A stretch of 16,677 nucleotides of DNA, from NCBI GenBank assembly GCA_937891445.1, contig CALAFV010000413.1:1-16677 (forward strand). The letters are read 5' to 3'. The notes under the pieces were generated by a model that was given only the letters and a program-made list of their open reading frames with translations, was not told where the DNA came from and made no database searches. Each line of letters opens with the position of its first letter. The stretch's first letter is position 1. The translations under genes were made by a program, and so were the position numbers. Shown one piece after another: positions 6,960 through 14,345 of the stretch. Source of the DNA: an uncultured Phycisphaerales bacterium (GTDB taxonomy: Bacteria > Planctomycetota > Phycisphaerae > Phycisphaerales > UBA1924).

Positions 6960-7658
6960 ATGGCCAACCGCCCGCGTCGTTCTCGGTCCGCCGGCCGCAA
7001 GCGCCGCTCCCGTGCGCTTGCCGCGACGCCGAAGCGCGCCCACATCGTTTGGGCCTCCTTCGTCGCGTCGATGACCGTCGTCGGCGGCCTCCTGCTGGCG
7101 CTGGAGTCGAGCCCCTCCCCCCGCGTCGATGGTCGCTCGCTCGCCCCGCTGGTCGCGGCCGACGGGCCTACGGACGTCGAGTCGGTCTTCAAGACCACCG
7201 TCCCCCTCAAGCGGGACGTGTGGAAGTCCATCGTCATCCACCACAGCGGCTCCCACGTCAGTTCCCCCGCTTCCATCGCCGCCGAGCACGAGGCCCGCGG
7301 CGGCCGCGGGATGGGCCACCACTTCCTGATCGGCAACGGCTCCGGCCCCCTCCGGGACGGCGAGTTGTACATCAACTTCCGGTGGTACGACCAACTCCCC
7401 GGCTTCCACGCCGCCGGCGAAGACGGCGACTGGCACAACCACCACTCCATCAGCATCTGCCTGGTGGGCGACGGCAACCGCCGCCCCTTCACCGCGGCCC
7501 AGATGGCCCGGCTGGAGGAACTGGTCGCCGTCCTCTCGCGTGAACTGGGGATCGCGCCCGACCGCGTCCACCTCCACAGCGAGATCGCCCCCACCACCGA
7601 CCCCGGCCGCCTCTTCCCGGCCGAACTCTTCCGGGAGCGCCTAGCCCGCACCCGGTGA
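6960..7658 (+). CDS. Membrane-anchored N-acetylmuramoyl-L-alanine amidase (amidase_2/PGRP type)
   Basis: A 232-aa protein from ATG 6960. The first 27 residues are strongly basic, followed by one membrane helix (about 28-48), so the enzyme domain faces the periplasm. Residues 88-220 match the amidase_2/PGRP fold: SIVIHHSGSH with zinc-ligand candidate H94, MGHHFLIGNG at 118-126, HNHHSISICLVGDG near 159-172, and DRVHLHSEIAPTTDPGRLFP at 201-220 with ligand candidates H206 and D214. Such enzymes cut the amide between N-acetylmuramic acid and L-Ala in peptidoglycan. The frame is open upstream to a GTG at 6771, but that part is low-complexity intergenic-like sequence. Peptidoglycan is present in planctomycetes, consistent with a cell-wall role. 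Confidence 0.88.
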   Translation: MANRPRRSRSAGRKRRSRALAATPKRAHIVWASFVASMTVVGGLLLALESSPSPRVDGRSLAPLVAADGPTDVESVFKTTVPLKRDVWKSIVIHHSGSHVSSPASIAAEHEARGGRGMGHHFLIGNGSGPLRDGELYINFRWYDQLPGFHAAGEDGDWHNHHSISICLVGDGNRRPFTAAQMARLEELVAVLSRELGIAPDRVHLHSEIAPTTDPGRLFPAELFRERLARTR

Positions 7659-7945
7659 CCTCCCGGGGGCGCCTAAGTGGGTCGGAGTGTCCCCGGCGTT
7701 TGAATCTTCCGAAAACAGGGTGGATACTGTCACACCGGGCGGACTCCCCCCGTCCACCGTTGAGAGCGGCAAACCGCCCGCACCCCCCTCGGCGTTCGGG
7801 GGAGGGGAGGGCGGTCGGTCGGTGAAACCTTCTCGATGGAGCCAACCTTCGGTGCCGTCCATTCGAAAGGGTACAGTGATCGTCTCTCCCGGCCCGTTCG
7901 CCGGCCGGGCTCCGTTCAGGTCCCACTCGCAGGAACCGTGATCCC
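7659..7945. other. Intergenic region with hairpin-rich G/C segment
   Basis: 287 bases before the kinase gene. An 84-codon open frame (7687-7941) is Pro/Gly/Ser low complexity and is not believed. Positions about 7743-7815 can form small hairpins (GCGG-CAAA-CCGC; CCCCTCG-N5-CGGGGGG with a wobble) and resemble dispersed planctomycete intergenic sequence. AGGA at 7931-7934 is the ribosome site for the kinase. Confidence 0.35.
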
Positions 7946-8974
7946 GTGGAAGTGAAGAAGGTCGGCGAACTTGTTGAGGGGTACCGAATCCTCTCCGAGC
8001 TGGGGCGGGGCGCGGCCTCCATCATTTATCTGGTCCAGGAGCCCGATACCCGCCAGATCTGGGCTCTGAAGCACGTCGCGCGCGAAACGCCCAAGGACCA
8101 GCGCTTCCTCGATCAGGCGGAGATGGAGTACCAGGTCGCCAGCGCCCTGGACCACCCCCGCATCCGCAAGATCACGCGGCTCATCAAGAAGAAGCCCTCC
8201 CTCTTCTCCATGACCGTCACCGAGTTGTACCTGGTCATGGAGATGCTCGACGGCTCCAGCCTCGAGCGCGAGCCCCCCGAAACCTTCGAGCAGGCCGCCT
8301 GGATCTTCGAGCAGGTCGCCCTCGCCCTGGCCCACATGCACGACCGCGGCTTCGTCCACGCGGACATGAAGCCCAACAACATCATCGTGGACCCGGAGGG
8401 CAACGCCAAGATCATCGACCTCGGCCAGTCCTGCAAGATCGGCACCGTCAAGGAGCGCATCCAGGGCACGCCCGACTACATCGCCCCCGAGCAGGTCCAC
8501 CGCCGCGAGATCACGCCGAAGACCGACGTGTACAACCTCGGCGCCACGATGTACTACCTGCTCACGCGCCGCTACGTCCCCACCGCCCTGGCGAAAGAGA
8601 ACTCCCTCGTCGGCTCCCTTGAGGACCACCTCATCGAGCGCCCGAAGCGCCCGATCGAGATCAACCCGCGCGTCCCCGAACTGTTCGACAAACTCGTGAT
8701 GGACTGCGTGGAGATCGACCCTGACAAGCGGCCGACGATGACCGAGGTCGCCCAGCGCCTCAACCTCATCCGCGGCAAACTCGCCGCCGAGGCCGAACTC
8801 CGCCGCAGCGGCCAGCGCCTCAGCCCCCCGTCGCCGGACGACGACGCTTCCGACGCCGCCAAAAAAAACGGCGCACAGGGGCACGCCCGGGCGAAGGAGT
8901 CCAACGGCCGGAGCCGCGCGGGGATGGCAGGGACTGAAGAGGACGACCCCACCGGGGTCGGCAGCCTCGCGTGA
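7946..8974 (+). CDS. Serine/threonine protein kinase (Hanks type, non-RD)
   Basis: A 342-aa soluble kinase from a GTG with AGGA 11 bases upstream. Residues 13-275 form a complete kinase domain: Gly loop LGRGAAS (19-25), ATP Lys K42, catalytic loop HADMKPNN (138-145) with D140, K142 and N145, a DLG in place of DFG (158-160), APE at 180-182 and a DVYNLG helix with D194. The residue before the catalytic Asp is Ala, not Arg, making it a non-RD kinase whose activation-loop control may differ. No membrane helix or sensor domain is present, unlike PknB. The last ~60 residues are charged, Ser/Asp-rich and probably disordered. The stop codon overlaps the start of the downstream phosphatase gene (GTGA), implying translational coupling. 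Confidence 0.93.
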   Translation: MEVKKVGELVEGYRILSELGRGAASIIYLVQEPDTRQIWALKHVARETPKDQRFLDQAEMEYQVASALDHPRIRKITRLIKKKPSLFSMTVTELYLVMEMLDGSSLEREPPETFEQAAWIFEQVALALAHMHDRGFVHADMKPNNIIVDPEGNAKIIDLGQSCKIGTVKERIQGTPDYIAPEQVHRREITPKTDVYNLGATMYYLLTRRYVPTALAKENSLVGSLEDHLIERPKRPIEINPRVPELFDKLVMDCVEIDPDKRPTMTEVAQRLNLIRGKLAAEAELRRSGQRLSPPSPDDDASDAAKKNGAQGHARAKESNGRSRAGMAGTEEDDPTGVGSLA

Positions 8975-9918
8975 GCGCGGACGCGGCGGGTCCGGCTCCA
9001 ACGTCCCCGGTCCCCACCCCGGACGCCCCGACGATCCTCGAGAGCCTCGACCTCCGCTCCCCTGACGCCGTCATCGCGACCTTCCGCGCCGGCGCCCAGG
9101 CCTGCCGCGCCGCCGCCTGCCGCCGCGGCAGCATCGACCTCATCCGCGCCCCCGGCCGCCTGATCGCCACCGGCGACCTCCACGACAACCCGCTCCACCT
9201 GGCCCGCCTCGTCGAGGCCGCCGGCGTCTCCCGCGCGGGCGCGACGCCCCGCGCTCACCTCACGCTCCACGAGATCATCCACGGCGACCGCCTCATCAAC
9301 GGCATGGACTTCTCGTTCCGCGCCCTGGCCCGCGTCGCCGCGCTCAAGGCCGCCCACCCCGAGCACGTCCACGTCCTGCTGGCCAACCACGAACTGAGCC
9401 AGGTGATCGGCGCCGGCGTCGTCAAGGACGGCGTCCGCTGCGTGGACGCCTTCAACGAGGCCGTCGAGACGACCTTCGGCGACGCCGCGGCCGACGTCTC
9501 CGACGCCATCGCCGACTTCATCCGCGCCATGCCCCTGGCCCTCCGCTGCGAGGGAGCGGGCGGCACGATTCTGTGCTCCCACAGCCTCCCCGAGCCCGCC
9601 CTGATGGACCGCTTCGACCCGGCAGTCCTCGAGCGCGACCTGACCGACGACGACTACGTCCCCCGCCGCGGCTCGGCTCACCTGATGACCTGGGGCCGCG
9701 GCCACACGCCCGACCAACTCGCGGTGCTCGCCGAGCGTTGGAACGTGCGTCTGTTCATCCTCGGCCACGAAAAAGCGGATAACGGGGCGATGGTCGTCGG
9801 CCCGAGCGCGATCGTCCTCAACAGCGACCACGCCCGCGGCGTCTATCTCGACATCGACCTCGACCACCCGCCGACGGCGGAGGAGGCGATGGCGCTGGTG
9901 CGGCCGCTGGGAGGTTGA
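8971..9918 (+). CDS. PPP-like metallophosphoesterase, coupled to the kinase
   Basis: A 315-aa calcineurin-fold phosphoesterase. Its GTG start shares the GTGA with the kinase stop codon. Metal-site motifs are in order: ATGDLHDN (66-73), IIHGDRL (102-108), LLANHEL (136-142), LCSHSLP (201-207) and FILGHEK (262-268). The spacing and the run from HGD to NHE (ARVAALKAAHPEHVHVLLANHE) follow the PPP Ser/Thr phosphatase family, though GDxxDRG is altered and GNHE is ANHE. The N-terminal ~50 residues are Pro/Ala-rich. Known bacterial partners of Hanks kinases are usually PP2C enzymes, so a PPP-like partner is notable. Reversal of the kinase's phosphorylation is inferred from coupling only; it could act on nucleotides or other phosphoesters. 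Confidence 0.85.
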   Translation: MSADAAGPAPTSPVPTPDAPTILESLDLRSPDAVIATFRAGAQACRAAACRRGSIDLIRAPGRLIATGDLHDNPLHLARLVEAAGVSRAGATPRAHLTLHEIIHGDRLINGMDFSFRALARVAALKAAHPEHVHVLLANHELSQVIGAGVVKDGVRCVDAFNEAVETTFGDAAADVSDAIADFIRAMPLALRCEGAGGTILCSHSLPEPALMDRFDPAVLERDLTDDDYVPRRGSAHLMTWGRGHTPDQLAVLAERWNVRLFILGHEKADNGAMVVGPSAIVLNSDHARGVYLDIDLDHPPTAEEAMALVRPLGG

Positions 9919-9934
9919 TGCTCACCTCCGCTTG

Positions 9935-9951
9935 CTGCAGCCCGGCTGCAG
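9935..9951. terminator. Weak hairpin between convergent genes
   Basis: CTGCAGC (9935-9941) and GCTGCAG (9945-9951) form a 7-bp stem with a 3-nt loop in the 84-bp gap between the phosphatase (+) and the cytochrome-phosphatase-fold gene (-). No T-run is seen on either side, so termination is only possible. Confidence 0.3.
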
Positions 9952-10002
9952 TGCGGGCGAGCGCACCAACGCGACTCACGCGCACGGCTTCCGCCTGATG
10001 GG

Positions 10003-10983
10003 TCAGTTCCGGTACCGCACGTGGCAGTCCCGGCACGAGGTCGCCAGCGCCGCGATCGCCCCGTCCAGCCGCTCCGCGGATGATCCCGAGGCGATCGCGT
10101 GCTCCAGTTCCCTCGCCCGCTCCGCGCTGGCCAGCAGAAAGAACACGAACTCGCCCCCTTCCTTCCTCGCCCGCTCATTCTGCCGCAGGCCGCGAAGCAG
10201 ATCCGCCAGCCGCGCCGCCTCCGCGGCGGAGGCAGGGTCCGTTTGAGTCGTCGAAGAGCGCCAGCGGGCGGCGCGCGCCGCCTCCAGCCGCTCCACAACC
10301 TCATCAATGTGCACCATCGTCTCGACGAACGCCGGCATCGGCGCAGCCGCCGGAAACGCCGCGCTCGCGCGGTCCACGACCGCCGGCGGCAGCGTCCCCG
10401 CCTCGCGCACGCTCGACCACAGCCCGGCGTAGTTGGGGCTCGTCCCCGCGACCTCGAGCACCCGCAGCCCGTCCTCAACGGTCAACTCCCGCAGCAGCAA
10501 CGCCGCGCTCGCCGCCGCCGCCGGGCCGCGGTCGCTCCCGCGGCGGTCGTAGATGTACACCACGCCGTCGCCGCGCAACTCGCGCACCGCCCGGGCGATC
10601 TCGGCCGCGCGGTGCGCGCCCAGGCCGCCGAACCGCGTCGGCAGGTGCACGCAGCGCATCCCGCGCGCCGCCGCACGCGCTGCGTCCGGCCCGGCGCCCT
10701 CCACCGAGACGATCGCCCGCACGCCCAGCGCTACCAGCGCATCGAAGTCCGCATCCCCCCGCGGCCGCGGCCCGGTGATGATCGACGGCGACACCCGCAG
10801 CCACCGCATCCCAGCGGCGCGCGCCGGCTCGGCCACAACCGACGACGCCTCCGCCGCGGCCGCGTCCGTATCAGCCCGTTCCAGTGGCTGCCGCGGCGCC
10901 GGCGCGCACGACCCTGCGCCGCCCGCGGCGGCGAGCCCCATCATCATCACCAGCGCAACAACACCGCGGCGGGCCGGTCGCAT
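10003..10983 (-). CDS. Exported phosphatase-fold protein (catalytic Cys lost) with C-terminal haem c motif
   Basis: A 326-aa protein from ATG 10983; a GTG three codons upstream is less likely. The signal sequence ends in GSC (C26), compatible with a lipobox. Residues 60-200 follow the dual-specificity phosphatase fold: SPSIITGPRPRGDADFDALVALGVRAIVSVEG, then the P-loop equivalent YIYDRRGSDRGPAAA (143-157). In active enzymes this reads HCxxGxxR; here Cys is replaced by D146 and His by Y145, while R152 is kept. AGTSPNYAGLW follows, as in planctomycete relatives. Residues 215-326 are helical and end in CRDCHVRYRN (CxxCH at 317-321), matching the position of the haem site at the C-terminal helix of cytochrome c'. 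It may bind phosphate or sense redox rather than hydrolyse phosphoesters. Convergent with the phosphatase gene. Confidence 0.75.
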   Translation of the reverse strand: MRPARRGVVALVMMMGLAAAGGAGSCAPAPRQPLERADTDAAAAEASSVVAEPARAAGMRWLRVSPSIITGPRPRGDADFDALVALGVRAIVSVEGAGPDAARAAARGMRCVHLPTRFGGLGAHRAAEIARAVRELRGDGVVYIYDRRGSDRGPAAAASAALLLRELTVEDGLRVLEVAGTSPNYAGLWSSVREAGTLPPAVVDRASAAFPAAAPMPAFVETMVHIDEVVERLEAARAARWRSSTTQTDPASAAEAARLADLLRGLRQNERARKEGGEFVFFLLASAERARELEHAIASGSSAERLDGAIAALATSCRDCHVRYRN

Positions 10984-11029
10984 CGCCCCCACTGTACCGG
11001 CCCGCCGCGAACACGGTTCGCCGTTGTCC

Positions 11030-12133
11030 CTACGCCTCCGCGAGCGTCGGGTAGTCCGTGTACCCCTTCTCCGTCCCGCCGTAGAACGTGGACGGGTCCG
11101 GCTCGTTCAGCGGCGCGCCGCGCCGCAGCCGCTCCGGAAGGTCCGGGTTCGCCAGGAACAGTTTGCCGAACGAGATCAGGTCCGCGTGCCCGGCGTCCAG
11201 CGCCGCCTGGGCGCGCGCGGCGGTGTACCCGCCGTTGGCCATCAGCGGCCCGCGGAACAGGTGCCGGAAGTCCGCGGCGCCGAGCATCACGCCCCCATGG
11301 CGCACGTCCGCCTCGGTGCTCTCGGCGATGTGCAGGTACGCCAGGCCGTACCCGTCGAGTTTCTCGATCAGGTAGCCGAACGTCTCCCGCGGCGTGGAAT
11401 CCCGCATGTCGTTGTACGCCCCGCCCGGCGAGAGGCGGATCGCCGTCCGGTCCGCGCCCCACACCCCCGCGACCGCCTCGACAACCTCCAGCGCAAAGCG
11501 GGCGCGATTCGCGATCGACCCGCCGTACGCGTCGGTGCGCTGATTCGTCCCGTCGCGGATGAACTGGTCCACGAGGTACCCGTTGGCGCCGTGGACCTCC
11601 ACGCCGTCGAACCCCGCCTCCAGCGCGCAGCGGGCGCCGTGCCGGAACTGGTCGATCACCTGCGGGATCTCCTCCAGTTCCAGCGCCCGCGGCGTCTCGA
11701 ACGGCTTGGGGCCCTCGGGTGTTATCGTGCTGCCCGCCGGCCGGATCGCCGACGGCGCCACCGGCAGCGCGCCCCCGGGCTGCATCGACGGGTGCGAGAT
11801 CCGCCCCACGTGCCACAGTTGCAGGAAGATCCGCCCCCCGGCCTTGTGCACCGCGTCGGTCACCATCCGCCAGCCGCGCACCTGCTCCGGCGTGTGGATC
11901 CCCGGCGTCGCTGGGTAGCCCACGCCCTGCGGCGACACCTGCGTCGCCTCCGTGATGATCAGCCCGGCCGAAGCCCGCTGCCGGTAGTACGTCGCCATCA
12001 GATCCGTCGGCACGTTCCCCGGCCCGGCGCGGTTGCGCGTCATCGGCGCCATCGCGATGCGATTGGGAAGCGTGTACGGACCGACCCGGACCGGCGAGAA
12101 CAGGCTGCGCTGCTGCTGCGTCTGCTCCGACAC
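11030..12133 (-). CDS. nemA: Old Yellow Enzyme family alkene reductase
   Basis: A 367-aa FMN-dependent TIM-barrel ene-reductase, NemA-like, which uses NAD(P)H to reduce activated C=C bonds of enals, quinone-like or nitro compounds. Diagnostic features: NRIAMAPMTRNRA (24-36), GLIITEATQVSP (57-68), QLWHVGRISHP (105-115), the substrate-binding HGANGYLVDQF (181-191, H181 and N184, Y186), NRARF and an FMN phosphate-binding stretch (LMANGGYTAARA, SFGKLFLANPDL). The start is a GTG at 12133, fixed by a perfect AGGAGG (complement at 12140-12145) six bases away. It is transcribed away from the MarR gene; a candidate promoter at 12301-12330 contains a palindrome between its -35 and -10, so MarR repression is likely. 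The cluster with DoxX and pirin points to electrophile defence. Confidence 0.95.
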   Translation of the reverse strand: MSEQTQQQRSLFSPVRVGPYTLPNRIAMAPMTRNRAGPGNVPTDLMATYYRQRASAGLIITEATQVSPQGVGYPATPGIHTPEQVRGWRMVTDAVHKAGGRIFLQLWHVGRISHPSMQPGGALPVAPSAIRPAGSTITPEGPKPFETPRALELEEIPQVIDQFRHGARCALEAGFDGVEVHGANGYLVDQFIRDGTNQRTDAYGGSIANRARFALEVVEAVAGVWGADRTAIRLSPGGAYNDMRDSTPRETFGYLIEKLDGYGLAYLHIAESTEADVRHGGVMLGAADFRHLFRGPLMANGGYTAARAQAALDAGHADLISFGKLFLANPDLPERLRRGAPLNEPDPSTFYGGTEKGYTDYPTLAEA

Positions 12134-12300
12134 GTGCTGCCTCCTGTAGGTGTTTCAGCGCCCCGCTCCCCCGTACGCCGGCCCCTCGCCGCGCGGAGGA
12201 GGCCCGCACCGTGGCGGCACGCGGCGGAGGGGCCGGCAAGCGTACCAACGCACGAGCCGCCGCGTCCATTCCCGCGGCCTCCCTCCCCCGTCCCGGGAAT

Positions 12301-12330
12301 AATATACTTGTTTCAACAATTACTGTCCAA
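12301..12330 (-). promoter_or_regulatory. Candidate promoter of the OYE gene
   Basis: On the reverse strand TTGGAC (12330-12325) and TATATT (12306-12301) are separated by 18 bases, a good sigma-70-type match in an A/T-rich island. The leader to the GTG would be about 160 bases. The MarR palindrome lies inside the spacer. Read by eye only. Confidence 0.45.
12304..12322. promoter_or_regulatory. MarR operator 1 (OYE/marR intergenic)
   Basis: ATACTTGTTTCAACAATTA contains a perfect TTGTT-TC-AACAA inverted repeat (12308-12319) with further outer pairs. A second copy, reversed and matching at 16 of 19 positions, lies upstream of doxX. Size and symmetry suit a MarR dimer. It overlaps the candidate OYE promoter and lies 80 bases before the marR ATG. 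Confidence 0.7.
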
Positions 12331-12401
12331 ACATGGACCGCGCCCGCCGCTCGGAGCGGCGGCGGCCGGACCGGGGAGGGGGGAAACGGGGCACCCGACG
12401 C

Positions 12402-12953
12402 ATGAGCCTCCAGCACGAACTGCGCAAGCGCCGCCCCTTCGACTCCCCCGCCGAGGAGGCGTACCTCAACCTCCTCCGCACCGTCAGCGTCCTCGGAGCG
12501 CCGTTCGCCGCCATCTTCCGCGCCCACGGCCTCTCCGAGTCGACCTATAACGTCCTGCGCATCCTGCGAGGGCACCATCCCCAGGGATTACCCTCGCTCG
12601 CCATCGGAGAGCAGATGGTGGCCCGGGTTCCCGACGTCACGCGTCTGGTGGACCGCCTCGTCGCCCGCGGCCTCGCCGAGCGGGTGCGCACGGACCAGGA
12701 CCGGCGCGTGGTGATCGTGCGGGCCACGCGGGCCGCGCTGGACCTGCTGGCCAAACTGGATAAGCCGCTCGCGGACGTACAGAAGCGCCAACTCGCCCAC
12801 CTCTCGCCCCGCGAACTGGCCACGCTCAACCGCCTGCTCGTCAAGGCCCGATCACCCCATATGGAGGGGCGGCCCGATGCGCCCCCTCCGCGCGCCCCCC
12901 GGCGCCGCGACCCGCTCCGCAGGGGCACGGGAAGAAAAGCCCGTCCGGATTGA
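12402..12953 (+). CDS. MarR-family transcriptional regulator
   Basis: A 183-aa winged-helix repressor from ATG 12402; the frame is open to an ATG at 12333, but those 23 codons are Arg-rich and unlike the family. Residues 15-140 fit MarR: LRTVSVLGAPFAAIFRAHGLSESTYNVLRIL, the recognition region LAIGEQMVARVPDVTRLVDRLVARGLAERV, and the wing RTDQDRRVVIVRATRAALDLL. The DRR wing Asp-Arg pair is typical of MarR DNA contacts. There is no cysteine, so it cannot use Cys oxidation as OhrR, QorR or YodB do; a ligand pocket is more likely. After about residue 150 there is a basic Pro/Arg-rich tail. Its stop codon overlaps the second operator, and the 42-bp gap to doxX puts that gene under its control. Confidence 0.9.
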   Translation: MSLQHELRKRRPFDSPAEEAYLNLLRTVSVLGAPFAAIFRAHGLSESTYNVLRILRGHHPQGLPSLAIGEQMVARVPDVTRLVDRLVARGLAERVRTDQDRRVVIVRATRAALDLLAKLDKPLADVQKRQLAHLSPRELATLNRLLVKARSPHMEGRPDAPPPRAPRRRDPLRRGTGRKARPD

Positions 12954-12969
12954 TTGTTCCAACAAGTAT
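12951..12969. promoter_or_regulatory. MarR operator 2 (upstream of doxX)
   Basis: TGATTGTTCCAACAAGTAT carries TTGTT-CC-AACAA (12954-12965). Its reverse complement matches operator 1 at 16 of 19 positions, including the outer ATAC and AAT bases. It starts at the marR stop codon and ends 26 bases before the doxX ATG, so bound MarR would cover the doxX promoter or block read-through. Confidence 0.7.
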
Positions 12970-12995
12970 CTCGCACCCCTCCCGGGAGGTCACCC

Positions 12996-13457
12996 ATGAA
13001 GGCCACCGTTACCGTCCGGAACACCTTCGCCACGGACCTCGGCCTGTTGCTGGTCCGCCTGATGGTCGGCGCCGTCGGCTTCTTCCACGGCTCGCAGAAA
13101 CTCTTCAGCCTCTTCGGCGGCGTCGGCATGAAGGAGTTCACCGCCGCCCTCACGAGCATGAACGTCCCCCAGCCGACGCTCTCCGCCTACGCCGCGGCGA
13201 GCGCCGAGTTCTTCGGCGGCATCCTGATCGCCGCGGGGCTGATCACGCGCATCGCCGCCCTCCCGTTCGCGTTCACGATGTTCGTCGCCGCGTTCATGGT
13301 CCACGGCCACGCCTTCGGCGCGCAGGACAACGGCATGGAGTACCCGCTGACCCTCGGCGTCGTGCTCGTCGCCCTGTTCCTCATGGGCCCCGGCCGCCTG
13401 TCGATCGACGCCGTGTACCGCGCACAGCGCGCCCGGGCGAAGCAGGGCCAGGCATAA
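12996..13457 (+). CDS. DoxX-family membrane protein
   Basis: A 153-aa integral membrane protein with about four helices. The ATG at 12996 is set by GGGAGGT at 12984-12990. Family signs are LGLLLVRLMVGAVGFFHGSQKLFSLFGG near the N terminus, the AAASAEFFGGILIAAGLITRIAALPFAFTM core and a MVHGHAF loop, then GMEYPLTLGVVLVALFLMGPGRLSID. DoxX-like proteins (for example CatD of Bacillus) accompany quinone or thiol stress enzymes; their exact chemistry is unsettled. Probably co-transcribed with pirin, 66 bases downstream, and regulated through operator 2. Confidence 0.93.
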   Translation: MKATVTVRNTFATDLGLLLVRLMVGAVGFFHGSQKLFSLFGGVGMKEFTAALTSMNVPQPTLSAYAAASAEFFGGILIAAGLITRIAALPFAFTMFVAAFMVHGHAFGAQDNGMEYPLTLGVVLVALFLMGPGRLSIDAVYRAQRARAKQGQA

Positions 13458-13480
13458 GCCCCCCCGCGTCGTCCCCGCCG

Positions 13481-13500
13481 GCCCCGCGGAGCCGGGGCCA
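13481..13500 (+). other. Intercistronic hairpin between doxX and pirin
   Basis: GGCCCCG and CGGGGCC form a 7-bp stem with a 6-nt loop. There is no T-run, so it more likely stabilises or partly attenuates the transcript than ends it. Confidence 0.45.
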
Positions 13501-13523
13501 TCACACCGCTTCGGAGAAGCACC

Positions 13524-14225
13524 ATGATCACCGTCCGCAGAGCCGAGGACCGCGGCCACTTCGACCACGGTTGGCTCGACACCGCCCACACGTTCAGTTT
13601 CGGGGAGTACTACGACCCGGAGCACATGGCCTTCCGCGCGCTGCGCGTCATCAACGAGGACGTCGTCGCTCCCGGCCGCGGCTTCGGCGCCCACCCGCAC
13701 CGCGACATGGAGATCATCACCTACGTCCTCTCCGGCGCGCTGGCTCACAAGGACTCCACCGGCGGCGAGGGGACGATCCGCCCCGGCGAGGTCCAGCGCA
13801 TGACCGCCGGCAGCGGCATCTTCCACAGCGAGTTCAACGCCTCGCGCACCGATCCGGTCCATCTGCTCCAGATCTGGATCTTCCCCGACCGCAAGGGTCA
13901 CGAGCCCGGCTACGAGCAGAAGGCCTTCCCCTTCGAGTTCCGCCGCGGGCGGCTGGCGCTGCTCGCTTCGCCCGACGGCGCGGAGGGCTCGCTGCGCATC
14001 AACCAGGATGCCCGCCTCTCCTCCGCGCTGCTCGACCGCGGCGGCGTGGTCCGCCACGGGCTGGCCGACGGCCGCCACGCCTGGGTCCAGGTCGCCCGCG
14101 GCTCGGGCGCCGTCAACGGCATCGAGGTCAAGGCGGGCGACGGCGTCGCCATCAGCGGCGAGCCCGCCGTCGAACTGACCGCCGCCGAGGACAACACCGA
14201 CTTCCTCGTCTTCGACCTGGCCTGA
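13524..14225 (+). CDS. Pirin family protein (bicupin, YhhW/quercetinase-like)
   Basis: A 233-aa bicupin of normal pirin length. ATG 13524 has GGAG about nine bases upstream. The metal site of the N-terminal cupin is intact: HPHRDMEIITYVLSG with H57 and H59, and GIFHSEFN with H101 and E103, the same residues as in E. coli YhhW. The N-terminal DRGHFDHGWLDTAHTFSFGEYYDP is a hallmark of the family. Some pirins open flavonols with O2 (quercetin 2,3-dioxygenase); physiological substrates are mostly unknown. Next to DoxX, OYE and MarR it fits detoxification of aromatic or electrophilic compounds. Its 3' end runs into a long inverted repeat. Confidence 0.95.
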   Translation: MITVRRAEDRGHFDHGWLDTAHTFSFGEYYDPEHMAFRALRVINEDVVAPGRGFGAHPHRDMEIITYVLSGALAHKDSTGGEGTIRPGEVQRMTAGSGIFHSEFNASRTDPVHLLQIWIFPDRKGHEPGYEQKAFPFEFRRGRLALLASPDGAEGSLRINQDARLSSALLDRGGVVRHGLADGRHAWVQVARGSGAVNGIEVKAGDGVAISGEPAVELTAAEDNTDFLVFDLA

Positions 14226-14228
14226 TCA

Positions 14229-14315
14229 GCCGCGGATGAACGCAGATCAACACGGATCAGAGGGAAATCAGGCCTCCTCCTCTCTGAGCCGTGTTGATCT
14301 GCGTTGATCTGCGGC
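14229..14315. repeat. Long inverted repeat between convergent genes
   Basis: Arms at 14229-14262 and 14282-14315 match at 31 of 34 positions, with a 19-nt loop. The arm contains AACGCAGATCAACACGG, a phrase resembling dispersed intergenic repeats I know from planctomycete and related genomes. It lies four bases after the pirin stop and 30 bases from the methyltransferase stop, so it may act as a two-way terminator. Confidence 0.85.
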
Positions 14316-14345
14316 CAAACTCTTCTGCGTTGATGCCGGCGGCGG

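Noticed and set aside
7687..7941. 84-codon open frame before the kinase
   Set aside because: Pro/Ser/Gly low complexity over hairpin-rich intergenic DNA, with no ribosome site.
10553..12550. 665-codon forward open frame across the cytochrome-like, OYE and MarR region
   Set aside because: Arg/Pro-rich antisense shadow crossing several well-supported genes.
12950..14239. 429-codon forward frame over doxX and pirin
   Set aside because: His/Arg/Pro-rich frame shadow of the two recognised genes.
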